64,000 nucleotides of DNA from positions 19,119,279 to 19,183,278 of the forward strand of contig CM039508.1 in the NCBI GenBank assembly GCA_022432975.1. Direction: 5' to 3'. The translations under genes were made by a program, and so were the position numbers. The notes below the pieces were generated by a model. It was not told the DNA's origin. It did no database searches and saw only the letters and a list, made by a program, of their open reading frames with translations. This DNA is from Begonia masoniana (taxonomy: Eukaryota; Streptophyta; Magnoliopsida; Cucurbitales; Begoniaceae). How positions within the stretch are numbered: position 1 is the first letter of the stretch; the number at the start of each line of letters is the position of its first letter. Shown here one piece after another: positions 10,481-21,961 of the stretch.

Positions 10481-11011
10481 GTATGGATACTCCAGATGAG
10501 GACTTTGCGCCTCAAAATGACGAGCTGATGTAGTTGGAGGATCGAGCTCACGGGGTTTGGCTGCTGCAGTTAGACAAGAGTTAATCCTGTAAGAATGTGT
10601 TTTCTGAAGTTAAGTCCAATATTGTACTATCTTTTGAAGTTTTAAAGCATTTGAAATGTAGGTCCAGTTCTGTACTATTTTGTGGTTTGTAAAACGATGT
10701 ATGGAACCTGTATTGGTGTTTAAAATCTCTGTATTTGACAGTTGAATTATGTTTTGAAGTATTCTGGAATTTGTTTGGAATATTTTCTGTTAGTCTGTGC
10801 ATGGATAGTTTCTGGTTTTAGAGCTATCCATGTAGTGTAATCTTTCTTAAGTTTCTGTCATGTTTTCTGTTGTGTTCGAAAAATCAGGTTTTTGAACTGG
10901 TTTGAGAGTTTGAGACTTTCATATCTTCTGTTTTTATGCTCTCTGTTCGTATGTCTTCCTGATAAAAGTTGTCAATTTTGTCTTAAACTCTACATCCACC
11001 GTTACCTTTGT

Positions 11012-12060
11012 CTTATATACATCTACCGGTTTCGTCTTACATCTACCGGTTTCGTCTTATATACATCTACCGGTTTCGTCTTATATACATCTACCGGTTT
11101 CGTCTTATATACATCTACCGGTTTCGTCTTATATACATCTACCGGTTTCGTCTTATATACATCTACCGGTTTCGTCTTATATACATCTACCGGTTTCGTC
11201 TTATATACATCTACCGGTTTCGTCTTATATACATCTACCGGTTTCGTCTTATATACATCTACCGGTTTCGTCTTATATACATCTACCGGTTTCGTCTTAT
11301 ATACATCTACCGGTTTCGTCTTATATACATCTACCGGTTTCGTCTTATATACATCTACCGGTTTCGTCTTATATACATCTACCGGTTTCGTCTTATATAC
11401 ATCTACCGGTTTCGTCTTATATACATCTACCGGTTTCGTCTTATATACATCTACCGGTTTCGTCTTATATACATCTACCGGTTTCGTCTTATATACATCT
11501 ACCGGTTTCGTCTTATATACATCTACCGGTTTCGTCTTATATACATCTACCGGTTTCGTCTTATATACATCTACCGGTTTCGTCTTATATACATCTACCG
11601 GTTTCGTCTTATATACATCTACCGGTTTCGTCTTATATACATCTACCGGTTTCGTCTTATATACATCTACCGGTTTCGTCTTATATACATCTACCGGTTT
11701 CGTCTTATATACATCTACCGGTTTCGTCTTATATACATCTACCGGTTTCGTCTTATATACATCTACCGGTTTCGTCTTATATACATCTACCGGTTTCGTC
11801 TTATATACATCTACCGGTTTCGTCTTATATACATCTACCGGTTTCGTCTTATATACATCTACCGGTTTCGTCTTATATACATCTACCGGTTTCGTCTTAT
11901 ATACATCTACCGGTTTCGTCTTATATACATCTACCGGTTTCGTCTTATATACATCTACCGGTTTCGTCTTATATACATCTACCGGTTTCGTCTTATATAC
12001 ATCTACCGGTTTCGTCTTATATACATCTACCGGTTTCGTCTTATATACATCTACAGGTTA
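11012..12060 (+). repeat. 24-bp minisatellite, about 43 copies
   Basis: Unit CTTATATACATCTACCGGTTTCGT-type: 24 bp carrying TATATA and the palindrome ACCGGT. The second copy is 20 bp; from 11056 to 12039 there are 41 exact-length units with essentially no substitutions. The 3' LTR has only about two copies at the matching place (22491-22540). Because 24 is divisible by three, long repetitive open frames arise; they are not genes. Confidence 0.95.
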
Positions 12061-12156
12061 CTGTTCACTTTCGTCTTATTTCATCCACCGGTGACCAGTA
12101 GATTTTATCTCTGTTTTAGTTACTTCTGCCGATTTCATCTGTTGTCTGTATCTTCC

Positions 12157-12420
12157 GGTTGACGTCATCATATCTTCCGATGACATCATCACATCTTCCA
12201 TTGACATCATCACACATTCCGATTCCATCTGCTGCCTATATCTGCCGATGACGTCATTAAATCTTCTGATGACATCATCACACATCCGATTCCATCTGCT
12301 GCCTATATCTGCCGATGACGTCATTACATCTTCCGATGATGTCATCACACATCTGATTCCATCTGTTGCCTATATCTTCCAATGACGTCATCCACATCAT
12401 CCATCCACGTCATCTGCCTA
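12157..12420 (+). promoter_or_regulatory. Cluster of TGACGTCA-type sites near the LTR 3' end
   Basis: Repeats of the form ATCTTCCGATGACGTCATC, including full TGACGTCA palindromes near 12248, 12312 and 12383 and several one-base variants. TGACGTCA is a classic bZIP (C-box / TGA-factor) site. Whether it is an enhancer here is inference. Confidence 0.5.
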
Positions 12421-12721
12421 AATCTTCCGGTATTCACTTGATGCCTGCTTCTTCCGTCAACGCCTTCTGCCAGCTTATTTACTTTTGTTTCATCACTTCC
12501 TGCTTTTCTTCTACTATCCATTTTGCGTTCCGATTCTGTTAACTGTTTTCCCGTTTGATTTCGAATCCAGAGAACTTTCTCTCTCACTGTAAATGTTTTA
12601 AAAGCATAATGTTCTATTCCCTGTTCAAAAAATAAATAAATAAATAATAGTCTCGTTTTCTGTAAAATGTCTGGAGTGATGGCTCCTCGGTCCCCGACCG
12701 GGTCGGGGGTCGTCACAGTTA

Positions 12722-12733
12722 TGGTATCAGAGA
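12722..12733 (+). other. Primer binding site (tRNA-iMet type), element 1
   Basis: TGGTATCAGAGA begins four bases after the LTR end. It matches the usual plant initiator-Met site TGGTATCAGAGC except for the last base. Confidence 0.85.
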
Positions 12734-12805
12734 GACAAGGTTTTAAAATCGATTCTGTGAAACGTCTGACTGCGCAACCCACCACGTGAGATCGCTCCAC
12801 CAACT

Positions 12806-12854
12806 GTAAGTGTTTCTAAGTTCTTTTAATTTAATTTAGTTATTCTGTTTATAG
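12806..12854 (+). other. Conserved splice-like leader segment before gag, element 1
   Basis: CAACT|GTAAGTGT ... TTTATAG|GATTTT between primer site and gag. Segments with the same kind of ends occur in element 2 (26024-26080), element 3 (36344-36403), element 4 (47302-47356, minus) and element 5 (59957-60018). At 49-62 nt they are shorter than most plant introns, so function is uncertain. Confidence 0.35.
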
Positions 12855-12865
12855 GATTTTCTAGA

Positions 12866-13579
12866 ATGGTGAGAGGAAACCAGGGTGATGCAAATGACAG
12901 AGGCGACGCCCTCGATCGTCTAACCGAGTTAGTCGGCGTTCAGTCACGAATGATGGAACGCATGATGGCCAGAGAAGATAATGGGAATCATAATAACCAT
13001 GCAAATGCTCCACGTGACTCTAGTGAAGAAAGATTTCGGCGACTCCAGCCGCCTGCATTTGATGGATTATCAAAGGACCCTACTCATGCTGAGGAATGGA
13101 TCCGGCAGATTGAACGCATGTTGAATTATGCAGAGGTGGAGGAAAATAAGAAAGTGATATGTGCCTCGTTTAATCTCACCAAGAGTGCTGGATTTTGGTG
13201 GGATACAGTGCAGTCAACCACTGTGGCATTAAGCTGGGAGGGATTTAAAATACTCTTCTACGAGAAGTACTTTGACCGCAGCATGAGGAAGGAGAAGTTA
13301 CTGGAATTCTCTCGAGTACGACAGTTTGGAACGGTGGCCGAGTATGTTCAGAAGTTCGATTCACTATCCCGTTATACACCCCACCTAGTGGCCACTGATG
13401 AAAATAAGGTGCATCAGTTTATCCAGGGTTTGAAGATGGACCTCTTACGAGGGATTACATACGGGGGATTTGACGAGGCCCCATACACAAAGGTGGTAGC
13501 TAAGGCTTATCAGTTGGAAGCCTTAGAGGCAAAGTCTCAGAGATATACATCAAAGAGAATCATGCAGGATGCCCCTTAG
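12866..13579 (+). pseudogene. gag: Element 1 gag (capsid), premature stop
   Basis: Structural protein forming the retrotransposon particle. ATG at 12866 follows the conserved leader. The retrotransposon gag domain is clear: RLQPPAFDGL, AEEWIRQIERM, FWWDTVQ, then the EKYFDRSMRKEK and QFGTVAEYVQKF motifs of plant chromovirus capsids, and HQFIQGLK. It is closed at 13577 by a TAG where element 2 keeps CAG. Beyond it the frame shifts and the zinc-knuckle region continues in another frame. The 237 residues represent the capsid part only. Confidence 0.9.
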
Positions 13580-14373
13580 CAGCAACAACAACAACAAAAG
13601 GACAGTTTGGGCAACCACGGCAGCAATATAACAGAGGTGTGAAAAGACCAAATGAGGTTGCTGTTTACCAGGACAAAGGGAAAAGACCTATGGGAGCTCC
13701 TTAGCTTCCCGTATGCCCGCGCTGCCAGAGAAATCATACGGGAGACTGCAGGCTCTTTACTGGCCAATGTTTCCGACGTGGCAAAGGAGGCCATCATCTT
13801 CGGGATTGCCCGATGCAGGACACGAGACCAAACCTTGCAGTACCAAGGGTTTTTGCAATGATGGAGGACGTTGATGATGCCGATCAGCACACAGTAATTA
13901 CAGGTACAATCTTAATATGTGATGCACCTGCTTATACCTTGTGGGACACGGGGGCCACACATTCGTTCGTGGCAATAGACTTCGTAGTTAGACAGAAGTT
14001 TTGTTGTACACCATCAGATCAACCCTACAGCATTATGCTACCGTCCGGAGAGTTTATGCACTCCGAGCAGGCAATGCAGGGTGATATAGTGTCAGTTGGA
14101 GACCAGAAATTGTATGTCAATCTTATCATCATCGATATGAAAGGATACGAAGTAAATCTAGGGATGGACTGGCTGTTTCGACATCACGCCACCATCAACT
14201 GCAGGTCTGGGCTCGTGTCTTTTAAGCGCCCGAACGAAGTAGAGTTCTCCTATCAGGCTGTACCGAAGAAACATAGTATGCCTGTTATATCCTCCTTGAA
14301 GGCTTCAACAGCTGATGAGGTCAGGATGTGTAGGACTTCTTGCCCACGTAGTAGATGTTCAGATGCAAGGTGA
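13580..14373 (+). pseudogene. Element 1 zinc knuckle and aspartic protease region
   Basis: After the frameshift (about 13590) the frame encodes a basic linker, CPRCQRNHTGDC, and a CCHC knuckle CFRRGKGGHHLRDC. Its second cysteine has become arginine, so zinc binding is lost. A TAG at 13702 replaces a CAG kept in element 2. The protease follows, with active site DTGATHSF (about 13945-13970) and GYEVNLGMDWL (about 14145-14175). The frame changes again before reverse transcriptase (about 14350). Confidence 0.85.
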
Positions 14374-15884
14374 GGTGGAACTTTCAAAATATTCCGGTAG
14401 TTCGAAACTTCTCAGAGGTTTTCTTAGATGACCTACCGGGATTGCCACCGGATCGTGAGATAGAGTTTGAGATCGATGTGTACCCTGGTGCTGAACCGGT
14501 GTCAAAGAATCCGTACCGTATGGCGCCAATAGAGCTGAGGGAGTTGAAGACTCAGCTAAAGGAGTTGGTGGACAAGGGCTTTGTGCGCCCTAGTTTCTCT
14601 CCGTGGGGTGCTCTCGTCTTGTTTGTCAAGAAGAAGGATGGGTCCCTACGGATGTGTATTGACTACCGTGAGCTGAACAAGTTGACTATCAGAAATAAGT
14701 ACCCGTTGCCAAGAATCGATGATTTATTCGACCAGCTACAGGGGGCTCGGGTATTTTCTAAGATTGACTTGCGCTCCGGTTATTACCAGTTGAAGGTTAG
14801 AGCAGATAATATTCCAAAGACCGCCTTCAGGAATCGGTACGGGCATTACGAGTTCTTGGTGATGTCATTCGGGTTAACTAATGCTCCGGCGGCATTTATG
14901 GACTTGATGAACAGGATATTCCAGGACTTCTTGGATAAATTTGTAATCGTCTTCATCGACGACATCCTGGTTTACTTCAGAAGTGAGGCCGAGCACGAGG
15001 AGCACTTGGCAATTTTGCTGTTGACTCTGAAACAGCACCAGTTGTATGCAAAACTGTCGAAGTGCGAGTTCTGGTTGAGCATGATTAACTTCCTAGGCCA
15101 TGTGGTGTCGGCAGAAGGAGTGTCTATGGATCCAGCCAAGATTCTGGCAGTGAAAGAATGGCCAAGGCCGAGGAATGCCAGTGAGGTACGGAGCTTTATC
15201 GGGTTAGCTTGTTATTACAGAAAGTTTATCAAAGGATTTTCGGTGATAGCGAAACCTATGACCAGCTTAATGAGGAAGGAAATCAAGTTCAAGTGGTCTG
15301 AAGCATGTGAGGTGAGCTTTCAGACACTTAAGTAGAAATTAACCACTGCTCCTCTGTTAGTATTGTCAGTTGAAGACGGTAAATTCAGCGTATACTGTGA
15401 TGTGTCAAAGATTGGCTTGGGATGTGTACTAATGCAAGAAGGGAAAGTGGTAGCATACGCATCCCGACAATTGAAGAGCCATGAAAAAAACTACCCTACT
15501 CACGACCTTGAGTTAGCGGCAGTTGTATTTGTACTGAAAGTATGGAGACACCATTTGTACGGGCAATCATATGAGGTGTTTTCTGATCACAAGAGTTTGA
15601 GGTACCTTTTTACTCAGAAAGAGTTGAATATGAGGCAGAGGCGGTGGTTAGAATTTGTGAAGGATTACGATGTTGAGATCAAATACCACCCTGGTAAAGC
15701 TAATGTGGTAGCTGATGCACTGAGCAGGATGCCAGCTACTATGCAATCAGTTATGTCGGCCGTATCAATGCCTTTGAGGACGGAGATACAGAAGTTCGAT
15801 ATGGAGATAGTTTCTGGGCTATCAGCCATACTAGCAGACTTAACCCTACGGCTCACCGTCCTGGACCGCATTAAGGAAGCCTAG
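14355..15884 (+). pseudogene. pol: Element 1 reverse transcriptase and RNase H
   Basis: Copies the element RNA into DNA. The RT shows [45 protein letters not shown], the catalytic FIDDIL (about 14957) and [11 protein letters not shown] at 15333 interrupts the frame. RNase H follows with [35 protein letters not shown] and [16 protein letters not shown] at 15882 (CAG in related copies) separates it from integrase. Apart from the stops, the domains are long and well conserved. Confidence 0.92.
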
Positions 15885-15902
15885 AAGACCAATTCAAAGG
15901 AG

Positions 15903-16850
15903 ATGGCTGATATGGTGAGCAAAGTACCAATGGCTTCTTCCGATTTCAGTTATTCGGGATATGGAGTTCTGAAGTTCAAAAACAGATGGTATGTTCCGAA
16001 AGACGAAGAGCTACGGAAGCACATCTTATCGGAAGCCCATTCATCTTCTTTCTCTTTGCATCCTGGAAGTACAAAGATGTATCAGGACTTGAAACTTCAC
16101 TTCTGGTGCCCGGATATGAAGAATGAAGTGGCCAAGTATGTGGAGTCTTATATGATATGTCAACAAGTCAAAGCTGAACATCAACGACCAAGTGGAACGC
16201 TTCAGCCTCTTCCGATTCCTGAATGGAAGTGGGAAAACATCACAATGGACTTTGTTGTTGGCCTTCCAAGGACAGCTAAAGGCCACAATAGCATATGGGT
16301 CATAGTGGACAGATTGACGAAGTCGGCCCATTTTCTACCTGTGAAGACGACATTCTCTATGGATCAGTATGCTGAGCTATATATTAGTGAGATTGTCAAG
16401 CTGCATGGTATTCTGGTGTCAATTGTTTCGGATCGGGATCCTAGATTCACTTCCAGGTTTTGGAAAAGTTTGCTGAGCTCCTTGGGCACTAGATTAGACT
16501 TCAGCACGACTTTTCATCAATAGACTGACGGACAATCTGAAAGAACAATCCAAATACTGGAGGATATGCTAAGGTCGTGCGTACTGGAATTTCATGCTCC
16601 TTGGAGTAGATACTTGCCATTCGTGGAGTTTGCCTACAACAATAGCTATCAGGCTACAATTGGCATGGCTCCTTATGAGGGTCTTTACGGCAGAAGGTGT
16701 AGATCCCCATTGTGTTGGGATGAGGTTGGAGAAACCAAGCTTATCGGCCCTGAGATATTACAGCAGATGTCTGAGGTGATAGCTGCTATCAAACAACGAA
16801 TAAAAATTGCTCAGAGTCGACAGAAAAGCTACGCAACCACAGGAGAAGGG
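15903..16850 (+). pseudogene. Element 1 integrase
   Basis: Inserts the DNA copy. The N-terminal zinc region has SLHPGSTKMY and SYMICQQVK; the first cysteine of the expected CxxC is tyrosine. Catalytic D-D-E positions are visible in [19 protein letters not shown] and GQSERTIQ. A TAG at 16521 replaces the CAG that element 5 keeps in HPQTDGQ. A frameshift near 16840 moves the C-terminal part to another frame. Confidence 0.9.
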
Positions 16851-18221
16851 ACTTAGAGTTTGCCGAAGGTGATGAAGTGTTCTTAAAGGTGTCACCTTTC
16901 AAAGGTGTGATGAGATTCGGCAAGAAAGGGAAGCTAAGCTCAAGGTTTGTTGGCCCTTTTCCCATTTTGAAGAGAATTGGGAGCATGGCCTACAGACTAC
17001 AGTTGCCAGCGTCAATGGATGGAGTTCACAATGTTTTCCATGTGTCAATGCTGAGAAAGTGCGTACGAGATCCAACTCAGATCGTGGAGCATGTGGACTT
17101 TGATATCATGCCGACGCTGACATATGAAGAATGGCCCATACAGATACTGTGTAACGCCCCGAGTTATCTGAACCCGACTCGTTACACAAAGCTCGAACCT
17201 AACTAAGAAACTTTGAACTAAATTTAAATTTTCACTCGAAAGTCTGGGTTTGACATTTTTCTAAAAATTCAAAACATTTAAATGCTTGCAGCGGAAATCA
17301 TTTGAACAACAATGGAGTTAAACAATACCACGAAACATTGTTTGAAATGTTAAAAAACAATCGGCAAATAGGAACTGAAGTTTGAACCGTGAAATACTTA
17401 AGAAGTCGCAGAAGTCAAACGCATTTGCCGATGAATAAAGTCAACGGAAGGAGCAGAACAAAATAGAAGGCTTCTACCGATGACTAAACGACAAAATTCC
17501 TCATTCCCTTCTTCCGACAGAATAAACTGCATACACCGATCACTAACGACAAAACACTTCCTACATCCACCGGTGACGTCAGCCGGATGATTCATTCATC
17601 CGATCGACTTTATCACACATCTACCGGTAAAACAAGCTACATATACCGGTTACTAAATGACAAGACACTTCCTACATCCACCGGTGATGTCAACCGGATG
17701 ATTCATTCATCCGATCGACTTTATCACACATCCACCAGTAAGACAAGCTACATATTCCGGTTACTAAACGACAAATTACATTCTGTATCATCCGATGACT
17801 TCCACTGAGGACATCTTCCGATAGAAAACAGATTAACAACACAACATCTGCCGATAGACTTCATCTACCGACAGGGAACAGAACAACAACTCTAACTACG
17901 GAAATGAATTTACTCACTTTACTGAAACCATTCTGAAGCAATTCAAATCGTTGCATTACTCAAATCCAGTAAGAACCCAACATTTAAAATTCCACAGAAT
18001 ACTATCATCAGAAAATCTCAAAAACGTATTCAAAATATTAAAGACCATTACTGTCATGAGAACTTAACATATTCAGATTGAAACTGTCAACTAAACCATT
18101 CCAACTACAGACATCAGTTAATCCGCCTCATCAGTTTACCAGACCGAAACATGGATGTACTCCTCCAACCACGTCTATTCATCAGTGCACTCAAGGAAAT
18201 CACCTGCAGTCTCCTCAACAC

Positions 18222-19710
18222 CTACATCACAAAACTCATCTATTAGCCTAATGCTAAGTAAGTAAAGCAGTAATCAAATGAAATACTAAAATATGAATTC
18301 CTAAACATGCAATTTCTACTTTCTCATCTCAGTTGTTCATTCATCGTTTCTGTTCAGATCTCCCTGTGAAATTGGGAGTTGGATTAACTCTCCCAAAGTA
18401 TAAACATCCACTGACTCATTAAGGGGCGGATAAACTCCCTTAACAGTAAATCTGATTCACATGTTCAGATCCCCCTGTGAAATTGGAAGTTGGATTAACT
18501 CTCCCAAAGTATAAATATCCACTGTCTCATTAAGGGGGTCTCATTAAGGGGCGGATTATTTCCCTTAACAGTAAATCTGATTCACATGTTCAGATCCCCC
18601 TGTGAAATTGGGAGTTGGATTAACTCTCCCAAAGTATAAATATCCACTGTCTCATTAAGGGGCGGATTATTTCCCTTAACAGTAAATCTGATTCACATGT
18701 TCAGATCCCCCTGTGAAATTGGGAGTTGGATTAACTCTCCCAAAGTATAAATATCCACTGTCTCATTAAGGGGCGGATTATTTCCCTTAACAGTAAATCT
18801 GATTCACATGTTCAGATCCCCCTGTGAAATTGGGAGTTGGATTAACTCTCCCAAAGTATAAATATCCACTGTCTCATTAAGGGGCGGATTATTTCCCTTA
18901 ACAGTAAATCTGATTCACATGTTCAGATCCCCCTGTGAAATTGGGAGTTGGATTAACTCTCCCAAAGTATAAATATCCACTGTCTCATTAAGGGGCGGAT
19001 TATTTCCCTTAACAGTAAATCTGATTCACATGTTCAGATCCCCCTGTGAAATTGGGAGTTGGATTAACTCTCCCAAAGTATAAATATCCACTGTCTCATT
19101 AAGGGGCGGATTATTTCCCTTAACAGTAAATCTGATTCACATGTTCAGATCCCCCTGTGAAATTGGGAGTTGGATTAACTCTCCCAAAGTATAAATATCC
19201 ACTGTCTCATTAAGGGGCGGATTATTTCCCTTAACAGTAAATCTGATTCACATGTTCAGATCCCCCTGTGAAATTGGGAGTTGGATTAACTCTCCCAAAG
19301 TATAAATATCCACTGTCTCATTAAGGGGCGGATTATTTCCCTTAACAGTAAATCTGATTCACATGTTCAGATCCCCCTGTGAAATTGGGAGTTGGATTAA
19401 CTCTCCCAAAGTATAAATATCCACTGTCTCATTAAGGGGCGGATTATTTCCCTTAACAGTAAATCTGATTCACATGTTCAGATCCCCCTGTGAAATTGGG
19501 AGTTGGATTAACTCTCCCAAAGTATAAATATCCACTGTAACTGATTCACATAGCTGTTTCAATATGTTCAATCCTTACCATGCAAACATGCATTCAAATT
19601 CATTTTCGTATATTTTTTAAAACATGATGCATGACATACCAACACATTCCAACAAACAAACCCTAATGTTTTGTGATGTAGGCCCGAAGGCACAAGCAAA
19701 CTTTACTTAC
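18222..19710 (-). other. Predicted structured intron in LTR C (about 1.5 kb)
   Basis: Donor CAG|GTAAGT starts at 19710 on the minus strand. A GCC-TTCG-GGC hairpin is followed by pairing strand CCTACATCACAAAAC (plus 19668-19682). The acceptor strand GTTTTGTGATGTAGG (plus 18221-18235) is complementary over 15 bp. Hairpin TTAGC-ATTAG-GCTAA lies at 18243-18257. The 111-bp array lies wholly inside and accounts for the length. Confidence 0.55.
18351..19540. repeat. 111-bp tandem array, about 11 copies
   Basis: Starts of regular units: 18461, 18586, 18697, 18808, 18919, 19030, 19141, 19252, 19363 and 19474 (partial). A diverged copy begins near 18351, and one unit carries a 14-bp internal duplication. 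Each unit holds two inverted repeats, TTGGGAG...CTCCCAA type and TTAAGGG...CCCTTAA. Confidence 0.95.
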
Positions 19711-20393
19711 CTGGTCTCCTGGAAATCGCTCGGTTTCAACTACACTAGAAGTCCTGCTCACCTAATGTCATAAGCAGAATACCGATTAGATCATCACTAG
19801 CCTTATCCTTTATCATTCCGAAACCTAAGGAGCTAGTTTGGAAACTCTGGTCATCGTACATTCTCGGCTCAACACTAAACCCGAACTCAACTCACTCACA
19901 GCATTAACAAGGTACATACATTGCACTCATCTGCTATCTAGCCACTCAGATCTTAAGAAAACAAAAAGGAAAGAATTACCTAGTCCGAGAAATGAAGGTC
20001 GGAGGGGAAAATCGCTTGGAGCTCTGCTGAGTTTGAGCTGAATACTGGGAAAGGAAAAAAATGAGAGAACAGTGGCGGCTAAACCTCATTGAACCCTCCA
20101 TTAAATACGTTATCCATTATAATACCTCAAATTACCACCATTCCCTTACTCACTCATTTATTAACCTAATCACTAAACCTCTCAATCCCATCCTCAAAAT
20201 ATTCACTATAATCTAATAAAGTAAACTGGTTAAACGAAACCGGGTGCTACATGCTGGATACTTCACTCAAGGTGTTGCGCAATCGAGTGGTCCCATTGGT
20301 GAAAGTTTTATGGCGAAATCATAATGTAGAGAAAGCCACATGGGAAAGACAGGAGGATGTCAGGGCCTAATATCCGGACCTCTTTGCTTAGGC

Positions 20394-20431
20394 AAATTTT
20401 GGGGACAAAATTTCTGTTAAGGTGGGTGGAA
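20394..20431 (+). other. Polypurine tract with upstream hairpin, element 1
   Basis: AAATTTTGGGGACAAAATTT (20394-20413) forms a short hairpin. AAGGTGGGTGGAA then ends directly at the 3' LTR and is the likely plus-strand primer. Confidence 0.75.
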
Positions 20432-20815
20432 TGTAACACCCGGCACTTTTGCCATGTAATTATTCCTTAAACTGTTGAAATGGAATTTATTGGCCATTAA
20501 TAAAATGCGTATTTTATTTGAAGTTTTATAATACCTTACAGAATAGAAGATTTTTGGAGAAAACGGATCGAAGAATTTAAGTCACAACTTAATTGGAAAA
20601 CCAAATTATGTTCAACCAAAACAAAACTATTTGGTTAGAAATCAATGGAAGGGTAAATTGGAGAGAAATTAAGGTTGGTGGGAGAAAGCCAATGGTTGGT
20701 TGCCATGTGTTCAACTTGTTGAACAAGACATACTCTTTCCTCATACGTGAAACCTTCATTTCATCTCTTTGTTTCTTCTCTTCCTTCCTGTTTTCTCTCT
20801 TCCAGACGACAGAGA

Positions 20816-21319
<504 letters not shown>

Positions 21320-21507
21320 CTCCAAACTTTGTTCTCCTATTTTCTCCCATTTTCTCAGTTACAGGTAACTATTTTTCATTAGTTAACGAGTTTAGGTTAG
21401 TTACTTTTAGTTTTACGAATGTTTTGGGTTGACAGCCCGATTATTCACGATATAGGTTTTGAACCACCGTGGACGTGTGAACAAAGCTTTCAGCTCTACA
21501 ATCACAG

Positions 21508-21961
21508 GTAAGTTCATGCAATTTTGTTGGCCCTTAAGGCCCTACAACTTGGAGGTATTAAGGTTGGTTCGGGTAGTTAGGATTTTAGATTATGTTTTAA
21601 GTTAAACCTGTCTCCTTTATATTCTGTTCTCCCTGTTGCATTTATTATGTTATTTATGAATGTCAGGTTGAGCATCACACTTATTCATGCATACCCATTT
21701 TCTGGAAAGTCATGTAAATATTTTTTAGCACTAGATTTTTGAAGTAATGAAAGTTAAAACCTGTAATGTAATGTACGGTTAAGTGTGGACGAGGGCTGGC
21801 ATCCTGTTATGTACTCCCGTTATGTCCTGTCGTGGCATGTACTCCCGTTAAAACCTGTAATGTAATGTTCATGTATTTGAAAATGTTCATGCATAGCATA
21901 TGCACACTGCATTCCATGTTCTTACTGAGCTCTAGGCTCATAGATGAACTCCCTGTTGTAG
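21508..21961 (+). other. Predicted structured intron in LTR D
   Basis: Same signals as LTR B: CAG|GTAAGT, CCTACAAC at 21541-21548, hairpin 21926-21940, and GTTGTAG|G at 21955-21962. Confidence 0.55.

Larger units (their letters stand above)
9413..12717 (+). repeat. 5' LTR 'B' of element 1 (3305 bp)
   Basis: Starts TGTAACACCCGGC and ends GGGGGTCGTCACA directly before the primer site. Order: AT-rich U3 with a TTTATAAT box near 9507; a pyrimidine-rich block after CCTACGTGAAACC (about 9722-9790) that would suit a transcription start; intron signals 9990-10480; a 24-bp minisatellite; a TGACGTCA array; then the end. If transcription starts near 9750, R plus U5 is unusually long, about 2.9 kb. Confidence 0.9.
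17150..20251 (-). mobile_element. Solo LTR 'C' nested in the element 1 chromodomain
   Basis: Plus-strand ends TGTAACGCCCCG and ACCGGGTGCTACA; by intron signals it points to the minus strand. Flanks TACTG (17145-17149) and TGCTG (20252-20256) are a 5-bp duplication with one substitution, and removing the insertion restores the host reading frame. It carries CCGGT-type repeats near 17570-17800 and an 11-copy 111-bp array, with no coding region. Confidence 0.88.
16850..20391 (+). pseudogene. Element 1 integrase C-terminus and chromodomain, split by solo LTR C
   Basis: From 16850 the frame reads FAEGDEVFLKVSPFKG, FVGPFPIL, AYRLQLPAS and HNVFHVSML, then TYEEWPIQIL up to 17149. After the LTR insertion it resumes at 20252 with SLKVLRNRVVPLVKVLWRNH and ATWERQEDVRA. 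A TAA precedes YPDLFA and a TAG closes it at 20389. This is the chromodomain type used by chromoviruses to recognise chromatin. Confidence 0.88.

Noticed and set aside
10892..12162. Two long open frames (400 and 384 residues) of perfect 8-residue repeats
   Set aside because: They are the 24-bp minisatellite read in frame; the 3' LTR lacks them and there is no conserved protein content.
12806..12854. Confident gag leader intron
   Set aside because: The splice-like ends are conserved in five elements, but 49-62 nt is short for a plant intron, so only a low-confidence feature is listed.
18351..19540. CRISPR-like regular array
   Set aside because: Units are contiguous with no unique spacers, lie inside a plant LTR, and no cas genes exist.
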